Assembly: GCA_963969595.1 (NCBI GenBank)
Contig: OZ018417.1
Coordinates: forward strand, 13,084,501-13,148,500
Length of the DNA: 64,000 bases
DNA from: Neckera pumila
Lineage: Eukaryota > Streptophyta > Bryopsida > Hypnales > Neckeraceae
Reading direction: 5' to 3'
Shown here: one piece after another, positions 23,226 through 36,810 of the stretch
How positions within the stretch are numbered: position 1 is the stretch's first letter
Layout of the letters: every line of letters starts with the position of its first letter
Made by a program: the position numbers and the translations under genes
Notes under the pieces: model-generated
What the model saw: only the letters and a program-made list of their open reading frames with translations
Database searches by the model: none
What the model was told of the DNA's origin: nothing

Positions 23226-24372
23226 TAACTTAAGGTATAGAGAATATATTAATTACCTCAATTTCATCAATTACATCATACAAAAGTGTGATTTTTTTAA
23301 AAGCCAAGCATTAGTTTGGATGAATGAGAAGTTCAGTGGTAAAAAAAGCCCCTTTGAAAGTTCCAACCAATTGGGACGTTAGAGCTATCACGGATTAATA
23401 GAACAGACTCTTCATGTGTGCCAGTTCCAGAAGACGGATTAGAGTTCGTCTTCTCTCTACATGCAAAAAAGTTAAAATGACAAGGATGGTTTACGGACCA
23501 ATGTTATGAGCAAATGTAATGTGTGGTCGAGTACAGAAAGAGGACAACATTGTCCTTTTAACTTTTGAGCCTTTCACATACATTAGTGGAAGTGCAAGTG
23601 CGGTTCCTACAGTATTTCTTTTCACACTTTCGGAGTTTGGAGTTTTCATTGATTTTCACCCAATTTCTAAGCCAAAATCTACAGATATCTCATATTAAGG
23701 TAACTACACCTAAAATTGCAGTCCTTAAAAGCGCACAGCGGATATTCTTGCCTAAAATGTACTCCCACTATTCATATGACTCTATGATCGCTTTTGGGTA
23801 CCACCTATTCTCAACACTTTGAAAATTTGTAGTTTATTCACACGGTGTCCAAAAAATGCATTCTAAGAGAATCTAGAATCCCCTTTTGACAATCAATGGG
23901 ACTCCACAAAAAAAAAATCAATATAATAGTGAGACCCATGCTGAATCAGGCTGAATTGCTTAACTGTGCGATTTAAGGTGCAGTTACCTTACACCACTAC
24001 TCAACCAACAGTCCACCAACACTCGATCAACACTCGACGAACAATCATCATACAGGTGTATTTCTTTTATTGGTTGTATTGCTTTTGATATTTGCTGACA
24101 AATATTGAGCTGTCAACTCAATGCAGTGAAGAGGAGATCGCTTGAACATTACTCATTCAAGCCGCAAACTAATTTAATGTATACCGAGGAAAGAAACCGT
24201 CACATCAAATGTCGCTGATCTAGAATAACTCGCCGAGCATGAAAGCGCCGTGTTGTGGATTAATCCGACTCAACAACTAAAGCTTCTGAAACGAGAACTT
24301 AAAAAGTTTCCTGAGACGGCACGATCAGACTTTCTCTTGGGTTGCTGAGATTGCTGGCCAGAGAATGAAGGT
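23226..24372. other. Intergenic, including probable SCO1 3' region
   Basis: No gene recognised in 23226-24100. A small CAACACTCGA repeat lies near 24020. The last 200-300 bases before the SCO1 stop are less AT-rich and probably include its 3' untranslated region. Confidence 0.4.
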
Positions 24373-27300
24373 CTATGTTTTCTTCAGGATACTTTGGATC
24401 TCTGCAATTATTCCCTCGGAAAGAGATTCTGCATCGTAGTTCTTCCCGAAAAACTTAACGAAGTTCATATCAGGGTCCATCAGATACCTGCAACCACAGT
24501 ATCAAATATAACCAGTGGTTACCACACCGTAACCCACGTCTACACAATGTGACACACCAAGAATGTTCTACTTTTTCACATTACTATTGTTTAACAGCAA
24601 TGACTTGACGAAACAGAAAACTATATCCATTAAGAGAAGTTTGTCGACCAGGTTCATAAAACTGAGCAAATTGATGGAACTGCGAGGCAGAAATTGTACG
24701 TGATAATGGAGTGGTCAACAAGGTAGTCGGTGCCTTCATCCTCAGTTTTCATGTAATAAACTCTATACTCTCGAGCAACTTGGCGAATGTCTTGCACAGT
24801 CCCAGTCAAACCAACAAACCTGGGGTGGTATTCTGCAGATTGAAAAAAAAAAATGACAAAAGAAGCAACTTTACTGCACGATGGGCAGAAAGATTCTAGC
24901 TCACAAGTAACAGGTTCCGTGACGATTTCACCACATGAACAGCAAGCAATGCATTGTGCAGGTAAAACGCAGGAATTGCCACTGAGCATGGGTTTTCCCA
25001 TTCTTGGAAATTTTGATCTTAAATTTGGTTTCAAAAGTGCAGAATTAGTGCAGGAGAGCGCAATTTCTGATTGACAAGCACAAAACAGGGGCTAGATTTA
25101 ACCGGGGTACTAAATTACGGCATCTTGCACAACTGTGTATGTGAGTGACCAAAATTAAAAACGAAGGAAAACTTCTTCCAAGTTCATTATCAGGCCGACA
25201 TCAAAAGGTCCATAAATAAGAGTTTCCAATACAGCCAGGACGAGGCATACCTTTCAAGTACTCTCGAACTTGCTCAACAGTATCGCGCTCTGGATCAATG
25301 GAAATAAAGATAGGAAGAATCTGCAATCCTACTTTCGTCTCTGTAATTTCAAAAAAGATGATCACTGAGAAAAGAATCTGAAAAGAAGTCCTCAGCCATT
25401 TTGCATACTCGCTCTTGTAGTCCATTACAACAGCAACTAAGTAATCAAACCAAGTCAAGTTGCAAAAAAGCAGCTCAAACAAAACAAAACAAAACGCTCA
25501 CAGAATGATAAATGAGTACAAAGGAAAAGAACGCAATGCACTATGACAAGACTTACCAATTTTATCGATCGCTTCTGCCACTTTTGTGAGTTCATCGGGG
25601 CATACATCTGGGCAATATGTGAACCCAAAGTATATAAGCGACCAATTGCCAAGGAAGTCACGATCTGTCACAACTTTCCCATCCTGATTGAGCAACTTGA
25701 AAGGACCCCCAATAGCTGCCTTCCCAACTCCAGGGCCCGTCTTGGCGACTGCCCCCTTCTCGGAGCGTAGCACTGCAGTCAATGATATACGCGTATGTGT
25801 TCAGCAACAAGATATGAAGCCAAAGACCTTCCAGAGACCCTCATGGCAACCATTGAAATTACAGGGACGAAGAAGCAGCTAATTGCAAGAGTCTGTACCA
25901 TGAATACAAATGTCATAAGTTCAAATGTCTTGCTCTGTATGAACCTTAGTACAATCCTCAATATAATCCACACTTAGTGGAAATTTCAAAAACAGTCTTA
26001 GAATGCAACTATTCATAAAATCGCTATTCAAAATTCTATTAAACATGAGGAATTCCCTCACTGAAATGATGCTACTAATTTTTTTACACGTTTCATTTCC
26101 ATTAGATACCAGAATTTTATACATTTATGAACCATTGCTTTACTCCCACCTAGGGGTGGGGACAATCAAGATACTCAAGGAAAAGAGCCAACCAACCTTC
26201 TAGCTGCCGTTTCTTTTCTTGCTCCCACAACAAAATCAAGCCGATTCCAGTCACCACCAAGAGTGCAAGGCTAGCCCAAGACACTGGCTGCAGCAGAAGC
26301 ACACACATACACCTCAGCAACAATCTTCAGTCATTCTAAAATTCATTATTCCAGCATCCAAGGACATTATCACTGATAAGTTTTCGAAACCAAAAAACGG
26401 AAAGCATCTAAATAAAGCATGACGTCTCAATCAGTGTAACGCGTGGACAAGTGTCGTTGGTTAGTACAGACTTTTAAAAGTAAGACTACTAAGCAATTTA
26501 GAGCACAAAACCGCACCGCCATTAAAAAGAGGGGAGAGGACTTACACCACCCCGTACGGCCTTTGGATTCTCCCCAGAGTTTTTTGAATTTTCACCAGCA
26601 ACCTCTGATACGGCTTCATCGCTCTTGCCTGAGTTAGCAATCTCGCTTGACCGTGATGAATAAAAAGGTCTATTGAAGACACGAACACCCTAAAACAATC
26701 AACGAGGCAACACAACGTTATCAATCCGAAAATCCGAAACAAATTTGGTTCCTACATATAATCATGCACTCTGTCACTACCAAGCAGTCCATTCCCATGC
26801 ACGAGATATCAAAGCCTACTCTAATCGCTCCTTGTAATAATGCAGGCCATGCCCCAAAGGAGAGACCCAAAAGACAGCCATCGCTTGCGGGAAATTTAAT
26901 TTCAAATCCAAGCATTTATCAAACTAAGGAAGATGACCCAATTCCAGGATACACATTAAACTACACGTCTATAACTCAAAGTCATTCAAGTAGCAACCAT
27001 AAAACCAATGAAAACTAATTTTTCAATTTGTGGACGTGAATTGGCTTTACCTTCTCACGCAAGGCTTTAAGGAGTAGGCAAATGAGAGTAAGCATAGTCT
27101 AGTGCATGGTTTTGGGGAAGACAGCATATTAGTTAGTTATTCTCATTATGTGCAGATAGGGCAGATCCTTATTTGCACAGTTTAAGAAAACTTCAACTTA
27201 CATTTTGCTAAAAAATGACAGAATTGAATATTTCATTTCCAGTAGTAAAATTCTCAAATCCTAAAACCCTAAACCCTAAAATCCTAAAATTTGTTTAACT

Positions 27301-27927
27301 CCACAAGGCCGTGAAAAGCATACCTGTCCCACTCCATAATTCATAGTTTCAAAAATGACGACTCCGAATAAACTCACCTAACGTTTTGCTAAAGAATGAC
27401 AAAAGTCGTTAGTGCAGTTCCTGTAGTAAACCCTAAAACCCTTAAAACTTTGATAATCCTAGAAGAAAAGTGTTTCCCATTACTGACTTGCTTAATTCCA
27501 CAAACACGCGAAAAAATACCTGTGCCACTGCTCAATTTCATAATTTCCGAAATGACATACACAAGTAAAACAGTCAAAACGTTCGAATCGAACCTGCAAT
27601 TGCCTCTACTGTGCCAGTCAATAAAGCAAAGACATTCAAAGAGAATGTACCAAAGCTTCCAACCACAGTACGAGACAGGGAAGCACATACCTGCGGGAAA
27701 GCCTGGGACCCGATCAAATTTCCCGAACCCCTAATTTGCACACCACCATACTGAACCGAAATCCTTTCCCCAAGAAAAGATCGAAAAGAAAAGATCGAGC
27801 GTGACGGCACGGATTGCACATGACGAAGCAACTCCTCCTCAGCAAGAATGCGGCGTGTGCATCGAAGCTCGATAAGAGCACGTCCCAATGTGCACAGGCT
27901 CCTGATCCTCCCTCGAATTCCTGACAT
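24373..27927 (-). CDS. SCO1: SCO1-like copper chaperone for cytochrome c oxidase (7 exons)
   Basis: Exons on the minus strand: 27927-27691, 26689-26546, 26287-26197, 25772-25557, 25340-25251, 24832-24700, 24487-24373. All junctions are GT-AG, phases agree, and the spliced frame is 341 codons plus TAG, close to known plant SCO1 proteins. The product sits in the inner mitochondrial membrane and delivers copper to the CuA site of cytochrome c oxidase subunit II. Residues 1-40 are Arg-rich, Asp-poor and presequence-like. Residues 128-148 ([20 protein letters not shown]) are the membrane anchor. Residues 158-341 form the thioredoxin-like SCO1/SenC domain, with copper ligands in [12 protein letters not shown] (C211, C215) and the conserved His300 in VDHSI. 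I start at 27927; an in-frame ATG at 28017 would add 30 residues. No lesions seen. Confidence 0.95.
27263..27442. promoter_or_regulatory. Telo-box-like AAACCCTAAA motifs in SCO1 intron 1
   Basis: AAAACCCTAAACCCTAAA at 27263-27280 and AAACCCTAAAACCC at 27428-27441. AAACCCTAA (telo-box) is a known regulatory element near the 5' ends of many plant genes. Its role here, inside the first intron, is inference. Confidence 0.5.
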
Positions 27928-29158
27928 TCCTCTTCCTACAAAAACAGGATCATAAGGAACGATCACAGCAGATCTGGCCTCCTTGCACGACTGAAAAACA
28001 AAGTGATTCTTGCTCAAATAGTGGAAATCACTCGCTGCGAATCACAATGTAATCCGTCTGAGGATTCCAAAACACCAAAAGAGTACCAAAACGCCCAAAG
28101 ATTGACAGAAATAAAGCGAACACGAAGATGCTCAATCGCGACAAAACTCTTTTCCTTCTACTGCCTATACAAGTTCTTTCAAACTAGACTAAGGTAGGAG
28201 GTCCATAAAGCGATCATCTAAGAGCTGAAACAGAATTTTGGGGAGGTAAACATTTTGAAATATTTTTCAGTAAATTTTTCTTGAAAGACAAGACGAAATG
28301 GCATCTGGTCCAAGTTGTTTCATACTTTTTGGAGCTTTGTGGAATTAGTTATGAAATTTTGAAGTTGAAATGCCATAGGGTTCTAGAAGCGACCACCTCC
28401 TAGAATGTACACCATTTGTACGTTTTGGTTAATTGAAGAAAGCAAAATGTACCTCTGTGTCATGTTCCGTTCAAAATGCCCGATTTGAATTCGAGGCTCC
28501 TACCTTAAGCTTAGTATGCCCTGTACTGTTGCCACTATCAAAATAAAAAGTAAAAACAATTTTTTAATTTTTTAATTCAAAAATAATGCAAAAATTCATA
28601 ACTTTCACTCTGTAGGTTTCAACACTACGAAACTAAGCCCATGCATCTTTCCTCACAGAGAGCTTTTTGATGGTACCAAGAATGTGACTGGGAGACACAT
28701 GGTCTAGGAGATTTCATCGTATGGATGATACTAACGGGGGGGTCGATTTCTTCAAAGCCATGCAAAAGTGATCTTTGTTGTTATGGTGAAATTGTTTATA
28801 TCTAATACATCTAAGAATATGACGCAATTCAACAAATTCATTTAGTAAAAATGAGAGAATATATTGCCACATATTCCATCAAAAAAATTTGTATTGTTTT
28901 GAGAGAAATATTGTTATTCTCCGCGCCTTTTGGTAATTTAGGTACTTCTAGTTACAGTAAGGTTGAAGTGTGATTACCATCCACTTCAGCTTTTGAACAT
29001 TTTGAAAAGAATTCCTGCAGTCTTAAAAGAATTCATTGATTCATACATATGAGTGGAAACAACTCAAATAAACTAATACGTCTTTTATCAACAGAAATTG
29101 TAGTGTTTGTGAATTTAGAAAATAGACTACTATAAAATCATTCATAGGTGAAATCCAA
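27928..29158. other. SCO1 upstream region and spacer
   Basis: The first 100-200 bases are gene-like and probably hold the SCO1 leader and promoter, though I see no convincing TATA box. Beyond 28200 it is AT-rich with no ORF of interest. Confidence 0.4.
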
Positions 29159-29267
29159 CACTAGTAGAAAGTTGGTCTTGGAGTACTAAAGCTTAGTGCC
29201 TATATAGGTTTCTGGTAGCAAGCTCTAATGTTCTCACTAGTGCTTCAGGACAAACTTTCTACTAGTG
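29159..29267. mobile_element. 109-bp CACTA-type MITE
   Basis: Begins CACTAGTAGAAAGTTGGTC and ends GACAAACTTTCTACTAGTG. Flanks are CAA and TAA, an imperfect 3-bp duplication. Same termini as 1690-1839 but unrelated interior. Confidence 0.75.
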
Positions 29268-29327
29268 TAAATGAGGACTCAATTTCACAATAAAGAATGC
29301 TATATATGTATGTATGTGTGTGTATAG

Positions 29328-29395
29328 CATTAGAAAAAGAATGAGCCCTAGGGAGGGCCGCAAGTTCTTAAACAGCGAGAAACATTGGTCGACCC
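29328..29395. repeat. Isolated CATTAG-family end
   Basis: CATTAGAAAAAGAATGAGCC then CTAGGGAGGGCCGC. About 40 bp on, GACCCTCCCT is inverted. A short or truncated member. Confidence 0.45.
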
Positions 29396-29473
29396 TCCCT
29401 AAAAAAAATTAATTTTAATTTTAATTTTCTTTTTAAATCAAGAATCTGCAAGGAATAAATTGTGTGGAACAAT

Positions 29474-30369
29474 TTAATCCCTAAAGGACCATTGTTCCTT
29501 CAATGGGATTTTGGTCAAGTACCTACGGGTTGAATTTTTGTCTTGATTTTTTGAAACTTTTTCTGAAGATAGAAAAATTGATTAGTTTTGTGTGAACATA
29601 TAAGTTTTTTCAATTGGTGACTGGAAATAAAGTTATGCCTAAATAAGTTGAAAACAAAGGAGGGGTGGCAGCAAAAAAAACTTCAAATATTTTCATTTTA
29701 ATATTTTTCTCTAATAGATTATATATTTGTCTAGAGGTGAAGCTTTGATTGGATTTGTTATGAGAAATTTACGGACAATCTTGTTTTTTGGGCAATTAGA
29801 GCATCTTCCTAGAAAAATAACTTGTAAGATTCTTTACAATTAAAAATAAATAAATTCCACATGGTTTAATTTGTTTGCTAAAACAATTTGACCATTGGAA
29901 TTAGTGCATTTGACTCCCATCGTATAGATATTAATAATTTAATTTTTTCTTCTATCATATATCTGTTTTTACTTAACAAATTTTTTAAGAATGAAAACTA
30001 ATTTCTTTGCAATGACTAGGCCCAAGCGACTGTCCAACTCAATTCTCTACTAGAAAGATTTAAAGCTCAAAATTTTATAGTGCAAAAAATTAAAGTTAAG
30101 AAGGTTCAAAGTCAAATAATCTAGTTCCGCAATGTGTTGAAAAACTTGATTTTTTCACTTTAAACGCAAATATCTTGCAGTCTGTGCAGTCAAAATTCTA
30201 AATTCTGAAAAAAAATTCTACACATTCTTATACTAGTTAGGTCTAAGATCCTACAATTAGATATTCCAAAAAAAACAATTTTCAATTTTTCTTTGCTCTT
30301 TGCTATAGAAATGGCAGTTTTGAGTAGTTTTTTTTTGCAGAATATAGGCCTTGGTCCTTCAGGAGTTTA
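29474..30369. mobile_element. TTAA element (gamma-beta type, about 888 bp)
   Basis: Left TTAA-TCCCTAAAGGACC at 29474; right GGTCCTTCAGGAG with a decayed TTTA at 30366-30369. The interior is the gamma end followed by the beta end, i.e. 19-955 in the opposite orientation. Confidence 0.68.
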
Positions 30370-31215
30370 TGAAATCATTGAATTTTTTTCTTAAATGGAA
30401 AAAGACCTTTATATTAAAATGAATGGGAATTTAGCTACATAAAATTTTTGATGTGGTGTGAACATTGCCATGTCGGATAGTATTCTTTGATTATTATTAT
30501 TATTTTTTTAATTATATTGTATTCTACCTTACATTGTGCTGGTTCACAACTTGGAGAAAAAACTTAATACGGTCCTCGATCATGAGGCTTCTTTTCATTC
30601 TAATGCTTTTGGTATTTAGGGATTAATGGTCACTCTTTTGTGTCACTCATTTAACATTTTCACGCTTTGATTTCACTATAATAAAATAGATATGAAAAAG
30701 AGTAGAATTATACTAGTAAAATCAATTTAAAACTATCAATTTAACATAAAAGAATTTAAAATATAAAAGAATCTAAAACCATCTAATATTTGTAAGAACA
30801 TGAATTGCTTTCTTTTTTAAGGAATATTGCAATGATTAAAGAAATCCTATAAAAATGAATGGTAAGTTTTTAAATGTTAGCGCTTAATAGTATATATCAG
30901 TATTTTTTATTATGTATAATAAACATCACCACCCTTGTGCAAGAATGAGGACAAATCAAGCAAGTCATGCCAAGTACATTTTCACGACTTGGTTGGCCCC
31001 CATTCATGCTTGCCATTCACATTTCAGACAGCCAACTTTTGTAATTGTGATGGTACAATTAACCTTGCAAGTCCATACACCCTCTTCAAATAATTTGAAC
31101 ACAAACACCTTTTTCAAATAATTTGACTTGGACAATGGATTTGGACATAAAACATAACACAACAAGAGCAAAGTTGTAAAATCCAAATACGAGTAGAAGA
31201 AATGGGTAAAAATGG
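30370..31215. other. AT-rich spacer, no gene
   Basis: An extra TTAA element end may lie near 30610-30625 (TTGGTATTTAGGGATTAA). Nothing else is supported. Confidence 0.4.
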
Positions 31216-31361
31216 TTATTTGGATTTCAAATATTTTCCAAACATTTGTAGAGTACAAAAATGCATTTTACAAATATCCTTTAGATCTTAGAGAAGTTTT
31301 GTAAAATGCATTTTTGTACTCTAGAAATGTTTGGAAAATACTCGTAACCCAAATAACCTTT
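31216..31361. repeat. 146-bp palindrome
   Basis: The left arm TTATTTGGATTTCAAATATT, then TTCCAAACATTTGTAGAGTAC, pairs with the right arm GTACTCTAGAAATGTTTGGA, then AAATA...CCCAAATAA. The loop is about 25 bp around TCCTTTAGATC. No target duplication identified. Confidence 0.7.
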
Positions 31362-32914
31362 TCTAATAGTTTTTTTTTAAGAATAGGTCAAATCATCTAA
31401 TATTAAAGAACTACGGTCACTTTATAAAGGTCAAGGTGGTTAGAGCTACCTTACTTGACTTCTTATTTAATGTCCATCTAGTTTACTACACCCAATTCTG
31501 AAGGGACACATTATGTAAACCTTTTCAATATTAAGTGCTTCTCAAGGATATTTTAGAGAGGGGTATTACTTTACCTTAAGGTAATTTAATGTACCCTATT
31601 GTTCCCGGGGAGATTACTTAGTGTCAATTGGAACCTACGTGCGTTAAGATTTTTGACCCCCCTATCTTATGTCCTAAAATTCAAATAAAAGGAAATAAAA
31701 AAAATATAGGTAGATTTTCCTAGCTTTGAAGTTTATGTTGTGAATTATTGATATTTTTATCTGTTAAATATAATTAGTTATGAATTTTTGAAGTAAAAGA
31801 ATACATTGCAAAGTTGAAAATAATTTTCATACCCCTATCTTATATAAGAAAAAATTGTCTTAAAAATGAAAAATAAATTGCTAAAAATAAATTCCTATTG
31901 AAATTTCATTTATCTTGAATATTGATGCAATAGTCATCAAAATGCATTCACAATAAATATTTGAGTCAAAAAAAATGCCATTTTAGTTCATTTTTCAACC
32001 TCTTCTAGAAATCATTTCATATATTATTTGAGTTGGAAATTTTTGGCAATAGAAACCTATAGTCATTATTGAACAAACCTCAAAATTATAGGTTGAAATT
32101 ATACTTTATGAAAAAGTATATAGGGGGTCCAAAATTCACTTTAACACACGTGGTTTCTTGTAATTACACTAAGTGATCTCCCCGGGCTATTGTTATTAAA
32201 TACTCAAACACTACACGTTAGAAAGGGCCTATGTTTTATATAAAAATAAATTGGTGTTCTTTTATCCAAGAATATGTTTGTTATAATTTTGAGATTTCTG
32301 GCTCGCACGAGAAAACAAAACAATGACATCATTGTAAAATTTGCAAATGCTATCCAAAAGTTACCATAAATCTCAAACTTAAGCTCTAAGACTAATACAA
32401 TGACAAAATACAAACATTGAAATATGGAGATTTAAGCAATATCAAACTTTTGCAATAAACAAACAAAAGCATTTAAAGAGAATGTGTAAAGAAAAAACGT
32501 TTTTTAAATAAGATAACACAAACAATTAAAAAGAATGCGTAAACAACAATTTTTTTTTTAAATAACATAACACAAACATGGATAGATGTATGGAGTATTC
32601 AACAATATAATCGTTGGCAATGATTTAGGATAAGATACAAAAGTGATTCACAAATTCTTACAAAGCAAAACATCTAGTGTTGCCATCAAAATTTACAACT
32701 TCTTAAATCTTTACTTTTATTCTTTTTTGAATGCTCTATGTCCTCATCTTCTGAAAACTTCTCAACATAGATGGACAAAGCAATAATTTCCTAGATTGTA
32801 CTATATAAGGATGTTGAAGCTAAGGTGGTCCTAAGGCTAAGGTGGTCTCAACAATACATTTCTTGTACTTCTAGCTTTTTAGTTTAGCTATATTCTTGTA
32901 TTCATTCCTGAAAT
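31362..32914. other. AT-rich region, no gene
   Basis: No conserved frames or RNA genes. The CCCCGGG(G)AGATTACTTAGTG stretch near 31608 recurs inverted near 32168 (CACTAAGTGATCTCCCCGGG), enclosing about 570 bp. This may be another inverted-repeat element. Confidence 0.45.
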
Positions 32915-33842
32915 TTAACTCCTAAAGGACCAAGGCTATTTTTTTGGTCAAAAAACACTCAAAATTGCCATTTTTGTTGCGTTCATCTAAGAAAATGAAA
33001 AAGTATATTTCTTAGAATCTGACTGTAGGATCTTGTACTTAACTTGTATGAGATCATGTGATAAAAATTTCATGAAGTTTGACCACATAATTTGGAAAAT
33101 TTTGTATTCAAAGTTGGAAAAAAAAGTTTTTTTTGAACACTGGTTTGCAATTTCCAATGACTTTGACCAAAATTGGTGGAAAAATTTTACATTGAAGACT
33201 TTGAATTAAAAAAAAATTGTATTGAAGAATTGAAATGAAAGTCTAGGAAATTTTTTCAAAAAATACACTTGATTTTTATTCTTTAAAAAAGTGTTAAGTA
33301 GAAGTAGGTCCAAGATTGAAAGAACAATCGAATTGTTAATAAGCTCTTAGATGAGATTGAAACACAATAATTTCAACAGTGAGATTGTTTTAGAAAGCAA
33401 ACTTAGCCTTATCAAACAATTTGTTTTGAAAAATTGTAAAAATTGCATTCAGAAATGAATCCTATAAATTATTTATTTGAAAAGATGATTAGATTACCCA
33501 AAAAACAACATTGTTCATAACTTCTCGACTACTAGTCCAAATGGAATGAATCAAAGCTTCACATATAGACTATAATAAGATCTAAAAGAAACATTTTTTT
33601 TGAAATTTTATTTCAAGTCTTTGTATATTTCTTTTTTTTCCCAGTGACGTGAAAATTATGTTTAAAATGGCATAACTTTTGCTCTTGGGCACCATTGAAA
33701 TAAAAATTATATTTGCATAAAGCTATTAAATTTTTCTATCTAATGAAAAAGTTTCAAAAAAAATTGCCAAAAATTGAGGTTATAGGAACTTGCCTGAAAT
33801 CCATTTTATCTCCAAAGGAGATATTGGTCCTTTAGAGATTCA
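32915..33842. mobile_element. TTAA element (beta-gamma type, about 920 bp)
   Basis: Left TTAA-CTCCTAAAGGACC; right GGTCCTTTAGAGA with TTCA in place of TTAA at 33839-33842. Colinear with 19-955 over its full length. An older, diverged copy. Confidence 0.72.
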
Positions 33843-35334
33843 AAATACAAGATTTGTACTATTTTCCTAAAAGTTATAGGCACTTAAAGTTCTGGAACTA
33901 TTAAGGACATTGTATTTTAGGTCTTATACTAGCAGTTGCCACTTGCTATGCTATGCATTCCTCATTAGAATTTTATTAGAATTTTCATGTATTAGATAAA
34001 ATGCAAAACAAAAACTTCAATAAATCTTCAAATAAAAATTACTAAAATCTTTGTATGATTTTGTTTATAAGTAAGCATATATTGAAATGTACAATAGAAA
34101 TTTATTGAATGATGAATGAAATATATGCAATGGTGAATACTATAAAAGATACACATTTATTGCAATGCATTCAAAAGTTGACTCAATTGTTACAAACAAT
34201 GGAAACCCAAAAACTTGGTGAATTGAAAAGAAAAACGTGTAAATTTCAAGAACTTCATGAACAACTTAATTGTTGTGAAACTACTACTCTATTTCTATAA
34301 TATAACATTGTGTGAAAATATTATTTTTATGTATGCATGATTGAAAATATTTTTACAAAATAATAAAATTAATCATTTCAAAGACTTATTGAAATCATTA
34401 TCATGCATTCTATTCAAATATATCAAAATTTTACTAATATGTGATACAATGAATGCGTAGCATAGCAAGCATAAGCCCCTATTATTAATGGTAGCATTTG
34501 TGATATTACAGAGGAAATTATGATTTTAGTAGTATGATTTGTATATTTTAATACAGTTAAGGTTGAAAATAGTTACTATTTGGCTTTGGCACTAAAATCA
34601 TATTAGAGCTTGGTCTTTCTTGATTAAGTGTGGATACCCCTCTTCTAAGTTAAGTATTTATGATTGTGTTTAGAAAGTTGCGAACTACCTTCTTATTGGT
34701 TAGTATTGTTTTTTCATTAAGGTTTTTTCTTGGTTGAGTGCAATTTATCCTTCTTCTCAAAAACAACTTCACCACAAACTTCTTATGTTTTACAATTCAT
34801 AAAGCAATGTAGTTCCTTATTTGTAATTCATTCTAATGTTCACCTTTTATCATATTAGCACCAAATTCTGAAATGTTGTAACTTATTCAAACAATAACAA
34901 AATCATGTTTATCTAAGTTGAAATCCTCATTCAATTCTCAAAATAAGAATCATGATTAATTTTTTTCTTTGATTCATGCAAAGAGTATAGATTGAAATGT
35001 GACCTTTAAAATTTCAGTATGATGCTACTCTAGATTTGAATTGGGAAAAATATTGTGACAAGTTGCAAAGATTCCTAGGAAATCAAGTTTGAAACCAATG
35101 AGGCCACCAAATAGAGATGAAGGTGTGTCCAAAGCTCAAATAGAAGGGGACCTCTCAAGAAATCAAAAGGGGGACTAAGAGCATTATCAATAAGCTGTAT
35201 GAATTGCCACACTCTTGCTGATATGCTTGCATGGGGACTATGATTTGTCTAAAATTTTGATCCAATGTAAGGATAGCATCTTCTTTCTAGATTTTGTTGC
35301 ACGTCAAATCCAACCTTGCTCACAAGAGTTTTGT
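33843..35334. other. AT-rich spacer, no gene
   Basis: The frame 34109-34300 (+, 63 codons) reads as a short Gln/Leu/Lys-rich helix-like peptide without a family. I do not regard it as a gene. Confidence 0.4.
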
Positions 35335-35885
35335 CAACTTTTTAGTATAGAGTATTTTTCACAACAAAACATTATTTAAACTAGTTTAATTTGCTCCTTA
35401 ATACTCAAGCTAATCTAAAATGCTACCATGGACAAAACATGGTACTTAGACAAACATCTAGTTGTCAATGGATTTGAAAGTGGAGCAATGCACGTCACCC
35501 AATCAAGCTACAAGTTGCTACAGAGCCACAATAAACTTAATTTGTTGAATCAAAATGTTATGAGCCACAATAAACTTAATTTGGATGATGCTTAAAACTT
35601 AATAAGCCTAAAGCTCCAAAGAGTGCAAAACAAAAGAAGACTCACAAGCCACCACTGTAGAGACTTTGCAAAGAATAAATCAAATCCTTTTTCAAGGAAA
35701 AATTGATCACTAACTAACTAAAGGAACAATGATTGGTACAGTGCCAAGGAAAATGAACAAGAATTATGGAATAAAAAATAACTAAAAGAAAACAAGCGGT
35801 ACAATTGTCCCCCCAAACTAGGCCTTAAATTTAAAGGGCAACCCTACCCTTTCTCATGACGTCCAACCCACAAAGATATTGCCCT

Positions 35886-36810
35886 TTAATCGTGAAAGGA
35901 CCAGCATGCGTTTTTTTGGTTGTATAGAAATTTTGGGCAATTATGTGTGACTAGAGACTTCCATCTTTTAGGCTGAAATTATAACAGAAGGTGATTGCAA
36001 GGAATATCTTTTATATGCAATAAATTTTATGACATTTGAAAATGTGAGTCAAAAGTTATGGCTTAATATGTTACTTTTCTTTGTAACTAGGCAGTTCGGG
36101 CAGATAAAAAAAATCACAATTTTCAAAAACAAAATTTTGAAATTGGTTTTCCAAGAGTTATTTATACTTGGGAAGCTTTGAATCATCCCATTTTTATCAA
36201 TGTTTCAAAAGTTATGAAGATTTTAGTTTGCTGGCAGTTATGGATTATCTACTCTAAAATAAACTTTGAAGTCCTTTATCTTACTCAATTTTCAATGTTT
36301 TTTGAAAAAAAATAAAATTTTAGGATGTAGATTGTTTATTACACCCATTGAAATTGACATTTTTCAATTCTATAATTAAATTCTTGACAATTTTGTATTT
36401 TGAATCATTTTCTACTATGGTCTACTTACTATTTTTTTCTATATGCTAGACAATTCCAAATGAAGTGAAAATTTTTCAAGCATGTAGCTAACTTGTCTAG
36501 GAAAAAGAGTCCAAAGAAGCAACATCATTTTGGTAATTTTTTCATCGAAAAGTGAGCTTGTGAAGTGCAGCTGCCTTGTTTTTTGCAAGGCCAAAAAAAT
36601 GATTTTAATGAATTTGAATGCTTATATCCTGCAATCCACGCGGTGGAAATTTATGAAATTTTTACTGCATGTTCTCAATTCAGAATACCTCAAGATCCTA
36701 TGGTTATGTGTGTCAAAAAAAGTTGTTTTTCAAAAATTGGATACTTGTATTAGAAGTGGCAGTTTTTGAGCATTTTTGATGAAATATAATCATGGAATTT
36801 TAGGGGTTAA
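35886..36810. mobile_element. TTAA element in duplication copy A (917 bp)
   Basis: TTAA at 35886-35889 and 36807-36810. Left TCGTGAAAGGACC (decayed), right AATTTTAGGGG. The sister duplication has the empty site: inverted, 58396-58420 reads GCCCTTCAAAATGACAC, against GCCCTTTAAATTGACAC predicted after removing the element and one TTAA. Right-hand ORF 36530-36769 belongs to the beta end. Confidence 0.82.
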
